Below are positions 37,074 through 45,761 of a DNA stretch of 64,000 nt, piece after piece. The DNA is from Bradyrhizobium vignae. GTDB taxonomy: Bacteria > Pseudomonadota > Alphaproteobacteria > Rhizobiales > Xanthobacteraceae. Both the position numbers and the translations under genes were made by a program. The notes beneath the pieces are model-generated. The model saw only the letters and a list, made by a program, of their open reading frames with translations. It was not told the origin of the DNA and searched no databases. The DNA is taken from assembly GCF_004114425.1 (NCBI RefSeq), contig NZ_RDQF01000007.1, forward strand, positions 1 to 64,000, given 5' to 3'. How positions within the stretch are numbered: the stretch's first letter is position 1; the number at the start of each line of letters is the position of its first letter.

Positions 37074-37454
37074 ATGGACGATCACGCCACGCGAGCCGCG
37101 CTTCAGCGCCATTGGGACGCCTCGGACGCAAATGATTTCGAGGCCGAGCACGACATCTATTGCGAGGATGCGATGCTCGATTATCCGCAATCGGGCGAGC
37201 GCATTCATGGCCGCAGGAACATCCAGCAGAGCCGTTTCGTGCAGCCGAACAGGAAGCGCTTCACGGTCCGTCGGATCATCGGCGGCGGCGATCTCTGGGT
37301 GAGCGAGTTCATCCTGAGCTATGACGGGGTGCCGTCCTTCGTCGTCAGCATCATGGAGTTCCGCGACGGATTGGTCGCGCACGAAACGCAATATTTCGGC
37401 GACCGGTTCGATCCGTCGCCGTCCCGTGCACATCTTGTCGAGCGGGTGAATTGA
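37074..37454 (+). CDS. SnoaL-like / NTF2-fold protein
   Basis: This 126-residue protein resembles SnoaL-like polyketide-cyclase or ester-binding proteins of the NTF2 fold: RHWDASDANDFEAEHDIYCEDAMLDYPQSGERIHGRRNIQQSR, then a beta-rich C-terminal half with MEFRDGLVAHETQYFGD. No activity is established for most such proteins. The start at 37074 follows ATCGGAGGTCGAG. Confidence 0.75.
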   Translation: MDDHATRAALQRHWDASDANDFEAEHDIYCEDAMLDYPQSGERIHGRRNIQQSRFVQPNRKRFTVRRIIGGGDLWVSEFILSYDGVPSFVVSIMEFRDGLVAHETQYFGDRFDPSPSRAHLVERVN

Positions 37455-37876
37455 AGGAGTGACGCCTGTCGGCCATGTTGCGTCGTTGCCAGCGCAGCGA
37501 AGCAAATCCAGAGTCTTTTCGCGGAGGGATTCTGGACTGCTTCGCTGCGCTCGCAATGACGCTGTTGAAACAGGTGTGCGTGAAAACCACGCTCTCTTGC
37601 CCCGGGCGCAGCGCTTCCAACACGGAACCGATGCGGCGGCTGGTCGCAGTCGTATCGCCTTGATTCCGACAGACCTGCCGTTATCTCTGGGACGAACAAG
37701 AATCCGGGCCCCTCTGGCGAGGACGCCGACAGATGTCGGCAAACCTCGTGATGTCGGATGACCTGTCCCGCGCGAATGCGATGGATCGGCCGATTGTCGG
37801 GCCCCTTTTCGTTCCCTCCGACCATTCGTCTCCATCGCAACTCCGTGCGGCCATTTCGCAAGTTAAGGGAGCTACG
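37455..37876. other. Intergenic region carrying a family B repeat
   Basis: A family B palindrome occupies about 37482-37560. The rest, up to the TerB-like gene, shows no gene; the frame of that gene is open upstream to 37733 but without coding character. GTTAAGGGAGC just before 37877 is its ribosome-binding site. Confidence 0.5.
37482..37560. repeat. Family B palindromic repeat
   Basis: GCGCAGCGAAGCAAATCCAGA near the left end pairs with TCTGGACTGCTTCGCTGCGC near the right end, with outer GTCGTTGCC / CGCAATGAC. A second copy is at 57017-57104. Confidence 0.75.
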
Positions 37877-38344
37877 ATGTCTGACGCCAAAACCTCACAT
37901 CCGATCGAGATCGCGGAGCCGTTCAGCCTGAACGAGCAGGCCGCGGTCGCGCTGGTGATCGTAGGCGCGCTGGTCGCGGTTGCCGACCGCCGCGTCTCGC
38001 CGGTCGAACGCGACGAGGTGGTTCGTTTCATCCGGGATCGCAAGCTGGCGCCGCACATGTCGGACGAACGGCTCTGTGCGATGTTCGATGAACTCGCCGA
38101 ACGGCTCGCAGAACCGGATTTTGCCAATGTCGTGATCGACACGCTGCGGCCGGTTTCGAATCTGCCGCTCTCGTCCCATCTGATGGAGCTGTCGGAGCGC
38201 GTTGCTGCCGCAGATGAGGACGTACATCCCCACGAAGTGCAGGCGATCAAATTGTTGCGCTTGCTGACGCTGGTGCTGCCGCGCGCCAAGCCGGTCACGC
38301 CGCGGGGAGCGGGCGCCGAGCTGCAGGCCGCCCTGAAGGAGTAA
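37877..38344 (+). CDS. TerB-like (tellurite resistance family) protein
   Basis: This 155-residue helical protein resembles the TerB domain: EQAAVALVIVGALVAVADRRVSPVERDEVVRFIRDRKL and LSERVAAADEDVHPHEVQAIKLLRLL, the two four-helix repeats with acidic residues typical of metal-binding TerB. TerB-type proteins associate with TerC at the membrane in stress and tellurite response. A TerC-family gene lies two genes downstream, in what looks like one operon (gaps 2 and -4). Confidence 0.75.
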   Translation: MSDAKTSHPIEIAEPFSLNEQAAVALVIVGALVAVADRRVSPVERDEVVRFIRDRKLAPHMSDERLCAMFDELAERLAEPDFANVVIDTLRPVSNLPLSSHLMELSERVAAADEDVHPHEVQAIKLLRLLTLVLPRAKPVTPRGAGAELQAALKE

Positions 38345-38346
38345 GC

Positions 38347-38709
38347 ATGAGCACGGTTTCGGACGAGCGCACCACGGAAACCGAGGGCACTACCGGCCAG
38401 ATCGCCGGCGGAGACCCGCGCCTGGCCAAGCTCGTCCGCCGCCTGCCACCGCGCATAGGCGACACATTCACCTATCTGCTCAAGCCGTCCAGCCGCTGGG
38501 TCAGGATTCCCTCGGGCACGCTGCTGGTCGTCGGCGGCGTGCTCTCCTTCCTGCCGGTGCTCGGCGTCTGGATGCTGCCGCTCGGCCTCGCGCTGCTCGC
38601 CGAGGACGTGCCTGCGCTGCGCTCCTCCCGTTCAAAGGTCTTCGACTGGATCGAGCGCCGCAAGCCGCATTGGCTTGATCCGTCGGCATCGAAGAATGAT
38701 CAAACATGA
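38347..38709 (+). CDS. Small membrane protein between TerB- and TerC-like genes
   Basis: This 120-residue protein has a soluble N-terminal half and one long or two short hydrophobic segments (about residues 56-85: IPSGTLLVVGGVLSFLPVLGVWMLPLGLALLAEDV). The pattern resembles small PGPGW-type transmembrane proteins but I cannot confirm this. It starts two bases after the TerB-like stop and overlaps the TerC start by four bases, so it is probably a working part of this cluster. Confidence 0.7.
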   Translation: MSTVSDERTTETEGTTGQIAGGDPRLAKLVRRLPPRIGDTFTYLLKPSSRWVRIPSGTLLVVGGVLSFLPVLGVWMLPLGLALLAEDVPALRSSRSKVFDWIERRKPHWLDPSASKNDQT

Positions 38710-39344
38710 CTGAATTCATCACTCCCGAGGCGCTGACCGCGCTGTTCCAAGTCGTCCTGATCGACCTCGTGCTCGCCGGCGACAACGCCGTCGTGATCGG
38801 TCTTGCCGCGGCGGGTCTGCCGGCCGAGCAGCGCCGCCGGGCCATCGTCGTCGGCATCATCGCTGCGACTGCGCTGCGCATCGTCTTTGCCGGCATCGCG
38901 ACCCAGCTCCTGCAAGTGATCGGCCTGCTGCTCGCCGGCGGCGTGCTGTTGCTCTGGGTGTGCTGGAAGATGTGGCGCGAGCTGCGCGAGCAGTCCGGAC
39001 ATTCGAGCCAGCTCGTGCTCAGCCATGGCGGCGGCGCGGATGCTGCGCCGATGCAGCGAAAGACTTTCGGCCAGGCGGCGGTGCAGATCGTCGCGGCCGA
39101 CGTCTCGATGTCGCTCGACAACGTGCTCGCAGTCGCGGGCGCTGCGCGCGAGCATCCCTACATTCTCGTCTTCGGCCTGTTGCTGTCGGTTGCGATGATG
39201 GGCATCGCCGCCGATCTGCTCGGCCGCGTGCTCCAGAAGCATCGTTGGGTCGCCTATGTCGGTCTCGCCATCATCATTTACGTCGCGTTCGAGATGATCT
39301 ATCGGGGCTCGCTCGAGCTCGCGCCTGTCATCGCGAGTCTCTGA
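38706..39344 (+). CDS. TerC family integral membrane protein (YjbE type)
   Basis: This 212-residue protein has about seven hydrophobic segments. The two conserved acidic motifs are LIDLVLAGDNAVVIGLAA (residues 19-36) and VAADVSMSLDNVLAVAGAA (about 128-146), whose Asp residues are thought to bind a divalent cation. YjbE/TerC proteins have been linked to manganese export and to loading of secreted metalloenzymes. It overlaps the preceding gene by four bases. Confidence 0.92.
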   Translation: MTEFITPEALTALFQVVLIDLVLAGDNAVVIGLAAAGLPAEQRRRAIVVGIIAATALRIVFAGIATQLLQVIGLLLAGGVLLLWVCWKMWRELREQSGHSSQLVLSHGGGADAAPMQRKTFGQAAVQIVAADVSMSLDNVLAVAGAAREHPYILVFGLLLSVAMMGIAADLLGRVLQKHRWVAYVGLAIIIYVAFEMIYRGSLELAPVIASL

Positions 39345-39376
39345 GACGCTCGCCTGTCTGGAATCCGGAGTGATCA

Positions 39377-39961
39377 ATGACGTCTGAACTCAAAGCACCT
39401 TCGGCGCTGGCCGCGCCGCAGCCGCCGATTGGCCTGTTTCCGAAGCTGATCTTCGGCTCGCGCTGGCTGCAATTGCCGCTCTATATCGGCCTCATCGTCG
39501 CGCAGGCCGTCTATGTGCTGTTGTTCTTGAAGGAGCTCTGGCATCTGGTCGCGCACTCGTTCGACGCCAGCGAGCAGCAGATCATGCTGGTCGTGCTCGG
39601 GCTGATTGACGTCGTCATGATCTCGAATCTGCTGGTGATGGTGATCGTCGGCGGCTACGAGACGTTCGTCTCCCGCCTGAACCTGAGTGGGCATCCAGAC
39701 GAGCCGGAATGGCTCAGCCACGTCAATGCCAGCGTGCTCAAGATCAAGCTCGCGATGGCGATCATCGGCATTTCCTCGATCTCGCTGCTCAGGACCTTCA
39801 TCGAGGCCGGCAATCTCGGCACCACGCGGAGCAATTTCACCGAGACCGGCGTGATGTGGCAGGTGCTGATCCACATGACCTTCATCATCTCGGCGATCGG
39901 CATCGCCTGGGTCGACCGGCTCAGCGAGAGCGGCCATCGCAAGGAGGCCGACCACGGCTGA
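39377..39961 (+). CDS. UPF0114 (TIGR00645/YqhA) family membrane protein
   Basis: This 194-residue protein has four predicted helices and the YqhA family segments LIFGSRWLQLPLYIGLI, VVLGLIDVVMISNLLVMVIVGGYETFVSRL and LKIKLAMAIIGISSISLLR. Function is not established. It follows the TerC gene by 32 bases on the same strand and is followed by a terminator, so it closes this membrane-protein cluster. Confidence 0.9.
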   Translation: MTSELKAPSALAAPQPPIGLFPKLIFGSRWLQLPLYIGLIVAQAVYVLLFLKELWHLVAHSFDASEQQIMLVVLGLIDVVMISNLLVMVIVGGYETFVSRLNLSGHPDEPEWLSHVNASVLKIKLAMAIIGISSISLLRTFIEAGNLGTTRSNFTETGVMWQVLIHMTFIISAIGIAWVDRLSESGHRKEADHG

Positions 39962-40001
39962 TGAACCCGGCCGCCTGAATACCTCCCGAGGGCCAATCCT
40001 G

Positions 40002-40039
40002 GAGCCCGCCTGATCGTCCGGTCGGGCGGGCTCTCTTTC
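40002..40039 (+). terminator. Terminator of the TerB-TerC-UPF0114 cluster
   Basis: GAGCCCGCC (40002-40010) pairs perfectly with GGCGGGCTC (40025-40033), followed by TCTTTC. It lies 41 bases after the UPF0114 stop. Confidence 0.8.
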
Positions 40040-40164
40040 AAGATCGATAAAATTGTCGGCAATCGGTCCAGCGGCGGCAAACGCTGAGGACAAGAAGCAC
40101 GGCGCTTTAAACCAGAGCTTTGGAACCGATCGGCATCCTGCCCGCAAAAGGGCAGGGCATCAGC

Positions 40165-40428
40165 ATGTTAATTTTCAGGGAGATCGTCGCAGCGGTCGTG
40201 GGAGTCTACGCGCTCCTGTTCGTCTGCGACACATTGTTCGGGACCGGCGAGACGCGCTTCGACGACGCCTATTACAGTGCCAGCTTCTATGCGCCGGGGC
40301 CGAAGGAATTTCGTTTTGCGAGCGACACGCCGCCGGCAGTCCGCGTCAGCGACGCCTTCGCGCAGTTTGCGCCGGGTGACGCCAAGCCGAACAGGCGCTA
40401 CTCGTCGATGACGACGATTATTCGTTAA
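40165..40428 (+). CDS. Hypothetical protein with N-terminal membrane segment
   Basis: This 87-residue protein begins MLIFREIVAAVVGVYALLFVCDTLFG, a signal or membrane anchor, followed by a Tyr/Phe-rich soluble part. AAGGGCAGGGC lies upstream of ATG 40165; the frame is open further but without coding character. Family unknown. Similar small anchored proteins of unknown role are common in Bradyrhizobium. Confidence 0.65.
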   Translation: MLIFREIVAAVVGVYALLFVCDTLFGTGETRFDDAYYSASFYAPGPKEFRFASDTPPAVRVSDAFAQFAPGDAKPNRRYSSMTTIIR

Positions 40429-40470
40429 GGAATGACGAGTTGCGGCTCGGTCGATTTGCTCGGTTCACCT

Positions 40471-40510
40471 CTCCCTACGCGAGAGGTGGACTCGCAGCTG
40501 GCATCGATTC
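40471..40510. repeat. Partial family A repeat
   Basis: TTCACCTCTCCCTACGCGAGAGGTGGACTC matches the left end of the element at 43401, with the hairpin CCTCTC / GAGAGG. The rest of the element is missing. Confidence 0.5.
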
Positions 40511-40542
40511 AACCAAAATTGGTCCTCGCTGGCGCCCCAGGG

Positions 40543-41439
40543 TCATTCCCCCTGGATCCATTCCGTGAGGCCGCGCCACAGCGTGTCGCGGTGCTCGGGG
40601 CGAAAGAAGCCGAAATGGCCGATGGCCTTGGCGCCGATATCGGACGGTTTTACCGTCAGCACCTCCGGCTTGGTTGCGGTGAATCCGCTCGCGAGCAGCT
40701 CGACCGCGGGACGCGTGGCCCAGGGATCGTCGGAGAAGCATAGCGCGCGCAGCTCGCCCTTGAACTTGGTGAAGTTCTCGAGGGCCGGCAGTTTTGAATC
40801 GAAGAGATAGCGCGGGCTCGAGACCCACTCGGCCCACTGCAGGAACACGCCCTTGGGCAAATCCTCGCCAACACCGGCCCAGCCCGGCGCGTAACCGAGC
40901 GCGTGGGCCAGCGGCACGCCAACAAAGTTCATGAAGGCGTAGACGCGGTATTTCTCCGGCGAAGTCATCAGCCGCCAAGTTGCCGCTTGCGAAGCCACGA
41001 GCGCGGCGCGCGAGACGTCGCTGTTGTTCGCGATCAGCCCGAGCGCCTGACCGCCGAAGGAATGGCCAACATAGGCAAGCGGCAGGGCGCTATAGCGCTC
41101 GCGCATCCAGCTGACCGCGGCAGTGACGTCGAGCGCGGCCCAGTCGGACATCGAGGCCTTGAAGCCGGCCAGCGATTTCGGCTTGTTGTAGCCGACCATC
41201 GCCGGCGGCCGGGAGTCGCCGATGCCGCGATAGTCGTAGGTCAGCACCGCGCAGCCCCGATGGGCGAGGTAGGAGGCAAATCCCCGATAAATCTTGCGTG
41301 GCACGGCGGTCGCTGAATTGATCAGGACGGCGTGGCGCTTGACGCCGCGCGGCAGGAACAGGGTGCCGGTCAGCGCATAGCCGTCGGTTGCCGGAAAGCT
41401 GATTTCGTCGATGAAAACGTCGTCCAGTGCCGCGCCCAT
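40543..41439 (-). CDS. Alpha/beta hydrolase (COG4757-like)
   Basis: This 298-residue protein has the nucleophile elbow YVGHSFGGQALGLIAN (Ser about residue 123), the oxyanion region INSATAVPRKIYRGFASYLAHRG, TYDYRGIGDSRPP, and a late His in KAIGHFGFFRPEHRDTLW. A lid-like insertion lies between. The family contains esterases or lipases of unknown substrate. The start at 41439 is preferred: upstream in-frame sequence belongs to the promoter region shared with the DAHP synthase gene. Confidence 0.85.
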   Translation of the reverse strand: MGAALDDVFIDEISFPATDGYALTGTLFLPRGVKRHAVLINSATAVPRKIYRGFASYLAHRGCAVLTYDYRGIGDSRPPAMVGYNKPKSLAGFKASMSDWAALDVTAAVSWMRERYSALPLAYVGHSFGGQALGLIANNSDVSRAALVASQAATWRLMTSPEKYRVYAFMNFVGVPLAHALGYAPGWAGVGEDLPKGVFLQWAEWVSSPRYLFDSKLPALENFTKFKGELRALCFSDDPWATRPAVELLASGFTATKPEVLTVKPSDIGAKAIGHFGFFRPEHRDTLWRGLTEWIQGE

Positions 41440-41619
41440 GGGCAGAAGCTGTCCTGCCAGTTTTCTTAGCCATCCCCAGCAAATGCGAATTTGGCTTTCG
41501 CCGCAAGGGTTGCGGTGCGAAATGGATTTACAACTGGCGGCCGGGAGCCAGCCTGTGTATAAGGCGACCCTCGCAACCCCTAGATCAGGTTGTACTTTTT
41601 GCTTCACGGAGAGATTGCG

Positions 41620-43008
41620 ATGTCCGAGCGGTGGACGCCCGAGTCCTGGCGCAGCAAGCCGGTTCTACAGGTGCCCGATTATCCCGACGCCAAGGCATTG
41701 GCCGACGTCGAGGCGCAGCTTGCGACCTTTCCGCCGCTGGTGTTCGCGGGCGAGGCGCGCAATCTGAAGAAGGCGCTGGGCCGCGTTGCGGCCGGCGACG
41801 CCTTCCTGCTCCAGGGCGGCGACTGCGCCGAGAGCTTCGCCGAGCACGGCGCCAACAACATCCGCGACTTCTTCCGCGTGCTGCTGCAGATGGCGGTGGT
41901 GCTGACCTATGCCGGCGCTGTCCCCGTGGTGAAGGTCGGCCGCATCGCCGGCCAGTTTGCCAAGCCGCGGTCCTCGCCGACCGAGAAGGTGGGTGGCGTC
42001 GAACTGCCGAGCTATCGCGGCGACATCGTGAACGACATCGCCTTCACGAAGGAAGCGCGCGTGCCGGATCCGCAGCGCCAGCTGATGGCCTATCGCCAGT
42101 CGGCGGCGACGCTGAACCTGCTCCGCGCTTTCGCCACCGGCGGCTTCGCCAATCTCGGCAGCGTGCATCAATGGATGCTCGGCTTCTTGAAGGATAGTCC
42201 GCAGTCCCGCCGCTACAAGGAATTGGCCGACCGCATCTCGGACGCGCTCAATTTCATGCGCGCCTGCGGCCTCGATCTCGAGAGCCATCCCGAGCTGCGC
42301 GCCACCGATTTCTACACCAGCCACGAGGCACTGCTGCTCGGTTACGAGCAGGCCCTGACCCGCGTCGATTCCACCACCGGCGACTGGTACGCGACCTCGG
42401 GCCACATGATCTGGATCGGCGACCGCACCCGCCAGCTTGATCATGGCCACGTCGAATATTTCCGCGGCATCAAGAACCCGATCGGGCTCAAATGCGGCCC
42501 GTCGCTCAAGCCGGACGAGCTCTTGAAGCTGATCGACGTGCTCAACCCCGACAACGAACCGGGCCGGCTGACGCTGATCGGCCGTTTCGGCTCCGACAAG
42601 ATCGGCGAGCATCTGCCGAACATGGTCCGCGCCGTGAAGCGCGAGGGCCGGGTGGTGGTCTGGTCGTGCGATCCCATGCACGGCAACACCATCACCTCGA
42701 CGTCGGGCTACAAGACGCGGCCGTTCGACCGCATCCTGTCCGAGGTCAAGTCGTTCTTCGCGATCCACGCCGCCGAAGGCACCCACGCCGGCGGCGTGCA
42801 TCTGGAGATGACCGGCAAGGACGTCACCGAATGCCTCGGCGGCGCCCGCGCGATCACGGACGAGGATCTCAACGACCGCTACCACACGGTCTGCGATCCC
42901 CGCCTCAATGCCGAGCAATCCATCGATATGGCTTTCCTGGTCGCCGAGCTCCTCAAACAGGAGCGCGCCGGCAAGGCGCAGCCGATTCCGGCCGCAGCGG
43001 GGCTCTAA
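41620..43008 (+). CDS. 3-Deoxy-7-phosphoheptulonate synthase, class II
   Basis: This 462-residue enzyme joins PEP and erythrose 4-phosphate in the first step of the shikimate pathway. It is the plant-like class II form, with the metal Cys in [13 protein letters not shown] and family motifs [57 protein letters not shown] and [20 protein letters not shown] 41620 follows CGGAGAGATTG. It precedes the dgkA-like gene by four bases. Confidence 0.95.
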   Translation: MSERWTPESWRSKPVLQVPDYPDAKALADVEAQLATFPPLVFAGEARNLKKALGRVAAGDAFLLQGGDCAESFAEHGANNIRDFFRVLLQMAVVLTYAGAVPVVKVGRIAGQFAKPRSSPTEKVGGVELPSYRGDIVNDIAFTKEARVPDPQRQLMAYRQSAATLNLLRAFATGGFANLGSVHQWMLGFLKDSPQSRRYKELADRISDALNFMRACGLDLESHPELRATDFYTSHEALLLGYEQALTRVDSTTGDWYATSGHMIWIGDRTRQLDHGHVEYFRGIKNPIGLKCGPSLKPDELLKLIDVLNPDNEPGRLTLIGRFGSDKIGEHLPNMVRAVKREGRVVVWSCDPMHGNTITSTSGYKTRPFDRILSEVKSFFAIHAAEGTHAGGVHLEMTGKDVTECLGGARAITDEDLNDRYHTVCDPRLNAEQSIDMAFLVAELLKQERAGKAQPIPAAAGL

Positions 43009-43012
43009 GACC

Positions 43013-43366
43013 TTGCTGCGGATTTGGAAGGCCACGATCAATTCCCGCAACGGTCTGGCCTTTGCGTTCCAATCGGAGCAGGCCGTCCGCGAGGAGATCT
43101 TTGCGCTGCTGCTGTCGGTGCCGCTCGCCTGGTTCATCGGCGCGACCGCGATGCGCGCGGTCGAGCTGGTCTGTGCCGTCGCCTTCGTCCTCGTGGTCGA
43201 GCTGCTCAACACGGCGATCGAAAAGCTCGCCGACCGGTTGACGATGGATCACGACAAGCAGATCGGGCGGGTCAAGGACATGGGCTCGGCGGCCGTCGGT
43301 GTCGCGCTGCTGATGGCCGGCGCGTTCTGGATCTTTGCCGTCGTCGAGCGGTTGGGGTTCCTGTAA
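43013..43366 (+). CDS. dgkA: Diacylglycerol kinase, DgkA type
   Basis: This 117-residue membrane protein phosphorylates diacylglycerol to phosphatidate. It has the N-terminal amphipathic part WKATINSRNGLAFAFQSEQAVREEIF, three membrane helices and the catalytic LVVELLNTAIEKLADRLT with Glu and the Asn-Thr-Ala-Ile-Glu core. It starts at TTG 43013, four bases after the DAHP synthase stop; no ATG fits without cutting the conserved N-terminus. Confidence 0.9.
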   Translation: MLRIWKATINSRNGLAFAFQSEQAVREEIFALLLSVPLAWFIGATAMRAVELVCAVAFVLVVELLNTAIEKLADRLTMDHDKQIGRVKDMGSAAVGVALLMAGAFWIFAVVERLGFL

Positions 43367-43400
43367 GACGCGGAGATATCGATTGAGCGTCGGTGCCCGA

Positions 43401-43563
43401 GGCTCCTTCACCTCTCCCCAACGCGGAGAGGTCGATTTGCGTCTCGCGATGTGCATCGTCGAGCGCAACGCGGGTGAGGGGGCGTGGGTCCCACGAGAGA
43501 CCGTAATCCCTCACCCGGATTGCATCTTCGATGCAATCCGACCTCTCCCTTCGGGAGAGGTGA
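43401..43563. repeat. Family A palindromic repeat before nadE
   Basis: Left arm CACCTCTCCCCAACGCGGAGAGGTCG and right arm CGACCTCTCCCTTCGGGAGAGGTG each form a hairpin, and the centre contains GCGGGTGAGGG and CCCTCACCCGG, which pair with each other. The element ends 13 bases before the nadE start. Confidence 0.75.
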
Positions 43564-43576
43564 CAGCGAGAGCGCC

Positions 43577-45334
43577 ATGACCGAACGTCTCAACACATTC
43601 GCGGTCACGCTCGCCCAGCTCAATCCGACGGTGGGCGACGTGGAGGGCAATGCGGGCAAGGTCCGCGCGGCGCGTGCGCGAGCTGCCGCTGACGGCGCCG
43701 ATCTCGTGCTGTTTCCGGAATTGTTCATCGCCGGCTATCCGCCGGAGGACCTGGTACGGAAGCCGGCGTTCCAGTCCGCCTGCCGCGCCGTCATCGAGAC
43801 GCTCGCGCGCGAGACCGCCGACGGAGGTCCGGCGATGCTGGTCGGCACGCCCTGGGTCGAGGAGGGCAGGCTCTACAATGCCTGCGCGCTGCTCGACGGG
43901 GGCCGCATCGCCGCACTGCGGTTCAAGTGCAATCTGCCGAACTATGGCGTGTTCGACGAGAAGCGGCTGTTTTCGCGCGGCCCTACTGCCGGTCCCCTCA
44001 CCGTGCGCGGCGTTCGCGTCGGCGTGCCGATCTGCGAGGACATCTGGCTGGAGGAATCCGAGGACTACGAGAACGTGGTCGAGACGCTGGCGGAGACCGG
44101 CGCCGAGATCATCCTGGTGCCGAACGGCTCGCCTTATGCCCGGGACAAGAACGACGTGCGCCTCTCGGTCGCGGTGGCGCGCGTGACCGAGAGCGGGTTG
44201 CCGCTGCTCTATCTCAACCAGGTTTGCGGCCAGGACGAGCTTGTGTTCGACGGCGCATCCTTCGCCCTCAACGGCGATCTCTCGCTTGCGGCGCAGTTGC
44301 CGGCCTTCGAAGAGAGCATCGTCACGCTGCGCTTCACCAGAAACGGCGACGACTGGCGCTGCACCGGACCGATTGCCGAACTGCCCGAGGGCGACAAGGC
44401 CGATTACGCCGCCTGCGTGCTGGGCCTGCGCGACTATGTCGGCAAGAACGGCTTTCCCGGCGTGCTGCTCGGTATTTCCGGCGGCATCGATTCCGCGCTC
44501 TGCGCGGCGATCGCGGTCGATGCGCTCGGCGCCGACCAGGTGCACGGCGTGATGCTGCCTTACCGCTATACGGCAGCACACTCGATTACCGATGCCGGCG
44601 AGCTCGCCGGCCATCTCGGCATTCGCTACGAAGTCTTGCCGATCGCGGAAGCCGTGAACGGGTTCGAGACCATCCTGTCCGGCATCTTCAAGAACCTGCC
44701 GCCTGATATCACCGAGGAAAACCTCCAGGCCCGCACCCGCGGCACGCTTCTGATGGCGATCTCCAACAAGACCGGCCTGATGGTGGTGACGACGGGCAAC
44801 AAGTCGGAGATGTCGGTCGGCTACGCCACGCTCTATGGCGACATGAATGGCGGCTTCAACCCCATCAAGGACATCTACAAGACGCAGGTGTTTCGGCTGG
44901 CGGCGCTGCGTAACCTCTGGAAGCCGGATGGCGCGCTCGGTCCTGCCGGCGAGGTCATCCCCCCAGACATCATCACGCGTCCGCCGACCGCGGAGCTGCG
45001 CGAGAACCAGACCGATCAGGATTCATTGCCCCCTTACGAGGTCCTCGATGCGATCCTCGAACGCCTGGTCGAACGCGAGGAGCCGCTCGACCAGATCATC
45101 GCCGCCGGGTTCGACCGCGAGACGGTCACCCGCATCGACCATCTCCTCAACGTTGCCGAATACAAGCGCCGCCAGGCCGCGCCCGGGGTGAAGGTGACGG
45201 CGAGGAACTTTGGTCGCGACCGGCGCTATCCCATCACCAACCGCTTCCGCGACAAGGGCGAGCCGCTGCCGGCGCCGGACGAGACGCTGGTCTCGCGTGG
45301 CAGCAAGGCTTCGATCGACGCCTTCGAGGGCTGA
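43577..45334 (+). CDS. nadE: Glutamine-dependent NAD+ synthetase
   Basis: This 585-residue two-domain enzyme makes NAD+ from deamido-NAD+, ATP and glutamine. The N-terminal nitrilase-type glutaminase has its triad in FPELFIAGYPPEDL (Glu), FKCNLPNYGVFDEKR (Lys) and GVPICEDIW (Cys). The synthetase half has the PPi-loop GISGGIDSALCAAIAVDALG (about residue 296), TTGNKSEMSVGYATLYGD and a Lys-rich C-terminus. The start at 43577 follows the repeat; an in-frame start inside the repeat is rejected. Confidence 0.95.
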   Translation: MTERLNTFAVTLAQLNPTVGDVEGNAGKVRAARARAAADGADLVLFPELFIAGYPPEDLVRKPAFQSACRAVIETLARETADGGPAMLVGTPWVEEGRLYNACALLDGGRIAALRFKCNLPNYGVFDEKRLFSRGPTAGPLTVRGVRVGVPICEDIWLEESEDYENVVETLAETGAEIILVPNGSPYARDKNDVRLSVAVARVTESGLPLLYLNQVCGQDELVFDGASFALNGDLSLAAQLPAFEESIVTLRFTRNGDDWRCTGPIAELPEGDKADYAACVLGLRDYVGKNGFPGVLLGISGGIDSALCAAIAVDALGADQVHGVMLPYRYTAAHSITDAGELAGHLGIRYEVLPIAEAVNGFETILSGIFKNLPPDITEENLQARTRGTLLMAISNKTGLMVVTTGNKSEMSVGYATLYGDMNGGFNPIKDIYKTQVFRLAALRNLWKPDGALGPAGEVIPPDIITRPPTAELRENQTDQDSLPPYEVLDAILERLVEREEPLDQIIAAGFDRETVTRIDHLLNVAEYKRRQAAPGVKVTARNFGRDRRYPITNRFRDKGEPLPAPDETLVSRGSKASIDAFEG

Positions 45335-45359
45335 ACTCCAGCTTGAGCGACGGTGGGCC

Positions 45360-45752
45360 CTATGACGGGGCTGCGAAAAACAGCACCCTCAGGAAGTGCG
45401 TGTATTCGGATTCGAGCACCATGATCGACACAAATACCAATACCGCGATCGGCGGCAACAGGATGGCATAGGCCAAGGCCAGCCGCTCCCAGGCCATGTG
45501 CATGAAGACGGCGACGATCAGGCCGGCCTTCAACACCATGAACAACAGGATCAGCGACCACCTCAGATAGCCGTGCAGGCCAAAGTAGTCGACGAGGTAG
45601 GAGCACGTGCTGAGGACGAACAGCCAGCCCCAGACCACGAGGTAGAGCTTGATCGGGTGCTGTTGACCCTTGGCGTGAACGGCTGCCGTTGCGACTGCGC
45701 CATGCGCCGGAGCGTGGAGCTGTCCTTCCATGTGTACCGCCGCGTTTGTCAT
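45360..45752 (-). CDS. Cytochrome c oxidase subunit IV family protein
   Basis: This 130-residue protein has a hydrophilic, His/Ala-rich N-terminus and three membrane helices from about residue 36 (LYLVVWGWLFVLSTCSYLVDY, SLILLFMVLKAGLIVAVFMHMAWE, AILLPPIAVLVFVSIMVLESEY). The KAGLIVAVFMHM core is typical of bacterial oxidase subunit IV (CyoD/CtaF type), which stabilises subunit I. It is the last gene of the minus-strand oxidase cluster, nine bases after the subunit III gene, and converges with nadE. Confidence 0.9.
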   Translation of the reverse strand: MTNAAVHMEGQLHAPAHGAVATAAVHAKGQQHPIKLYLVVWGWLFVLSTCSYLVDYFGLHGYLRWSLILLFMVLKAGLIVAVFMHMAWERLALAYAILLPPIAVLVFVSIMVLESEYTHFLRVLFFAAPS

Positions 45753-45761
45753 GCGCCGACC

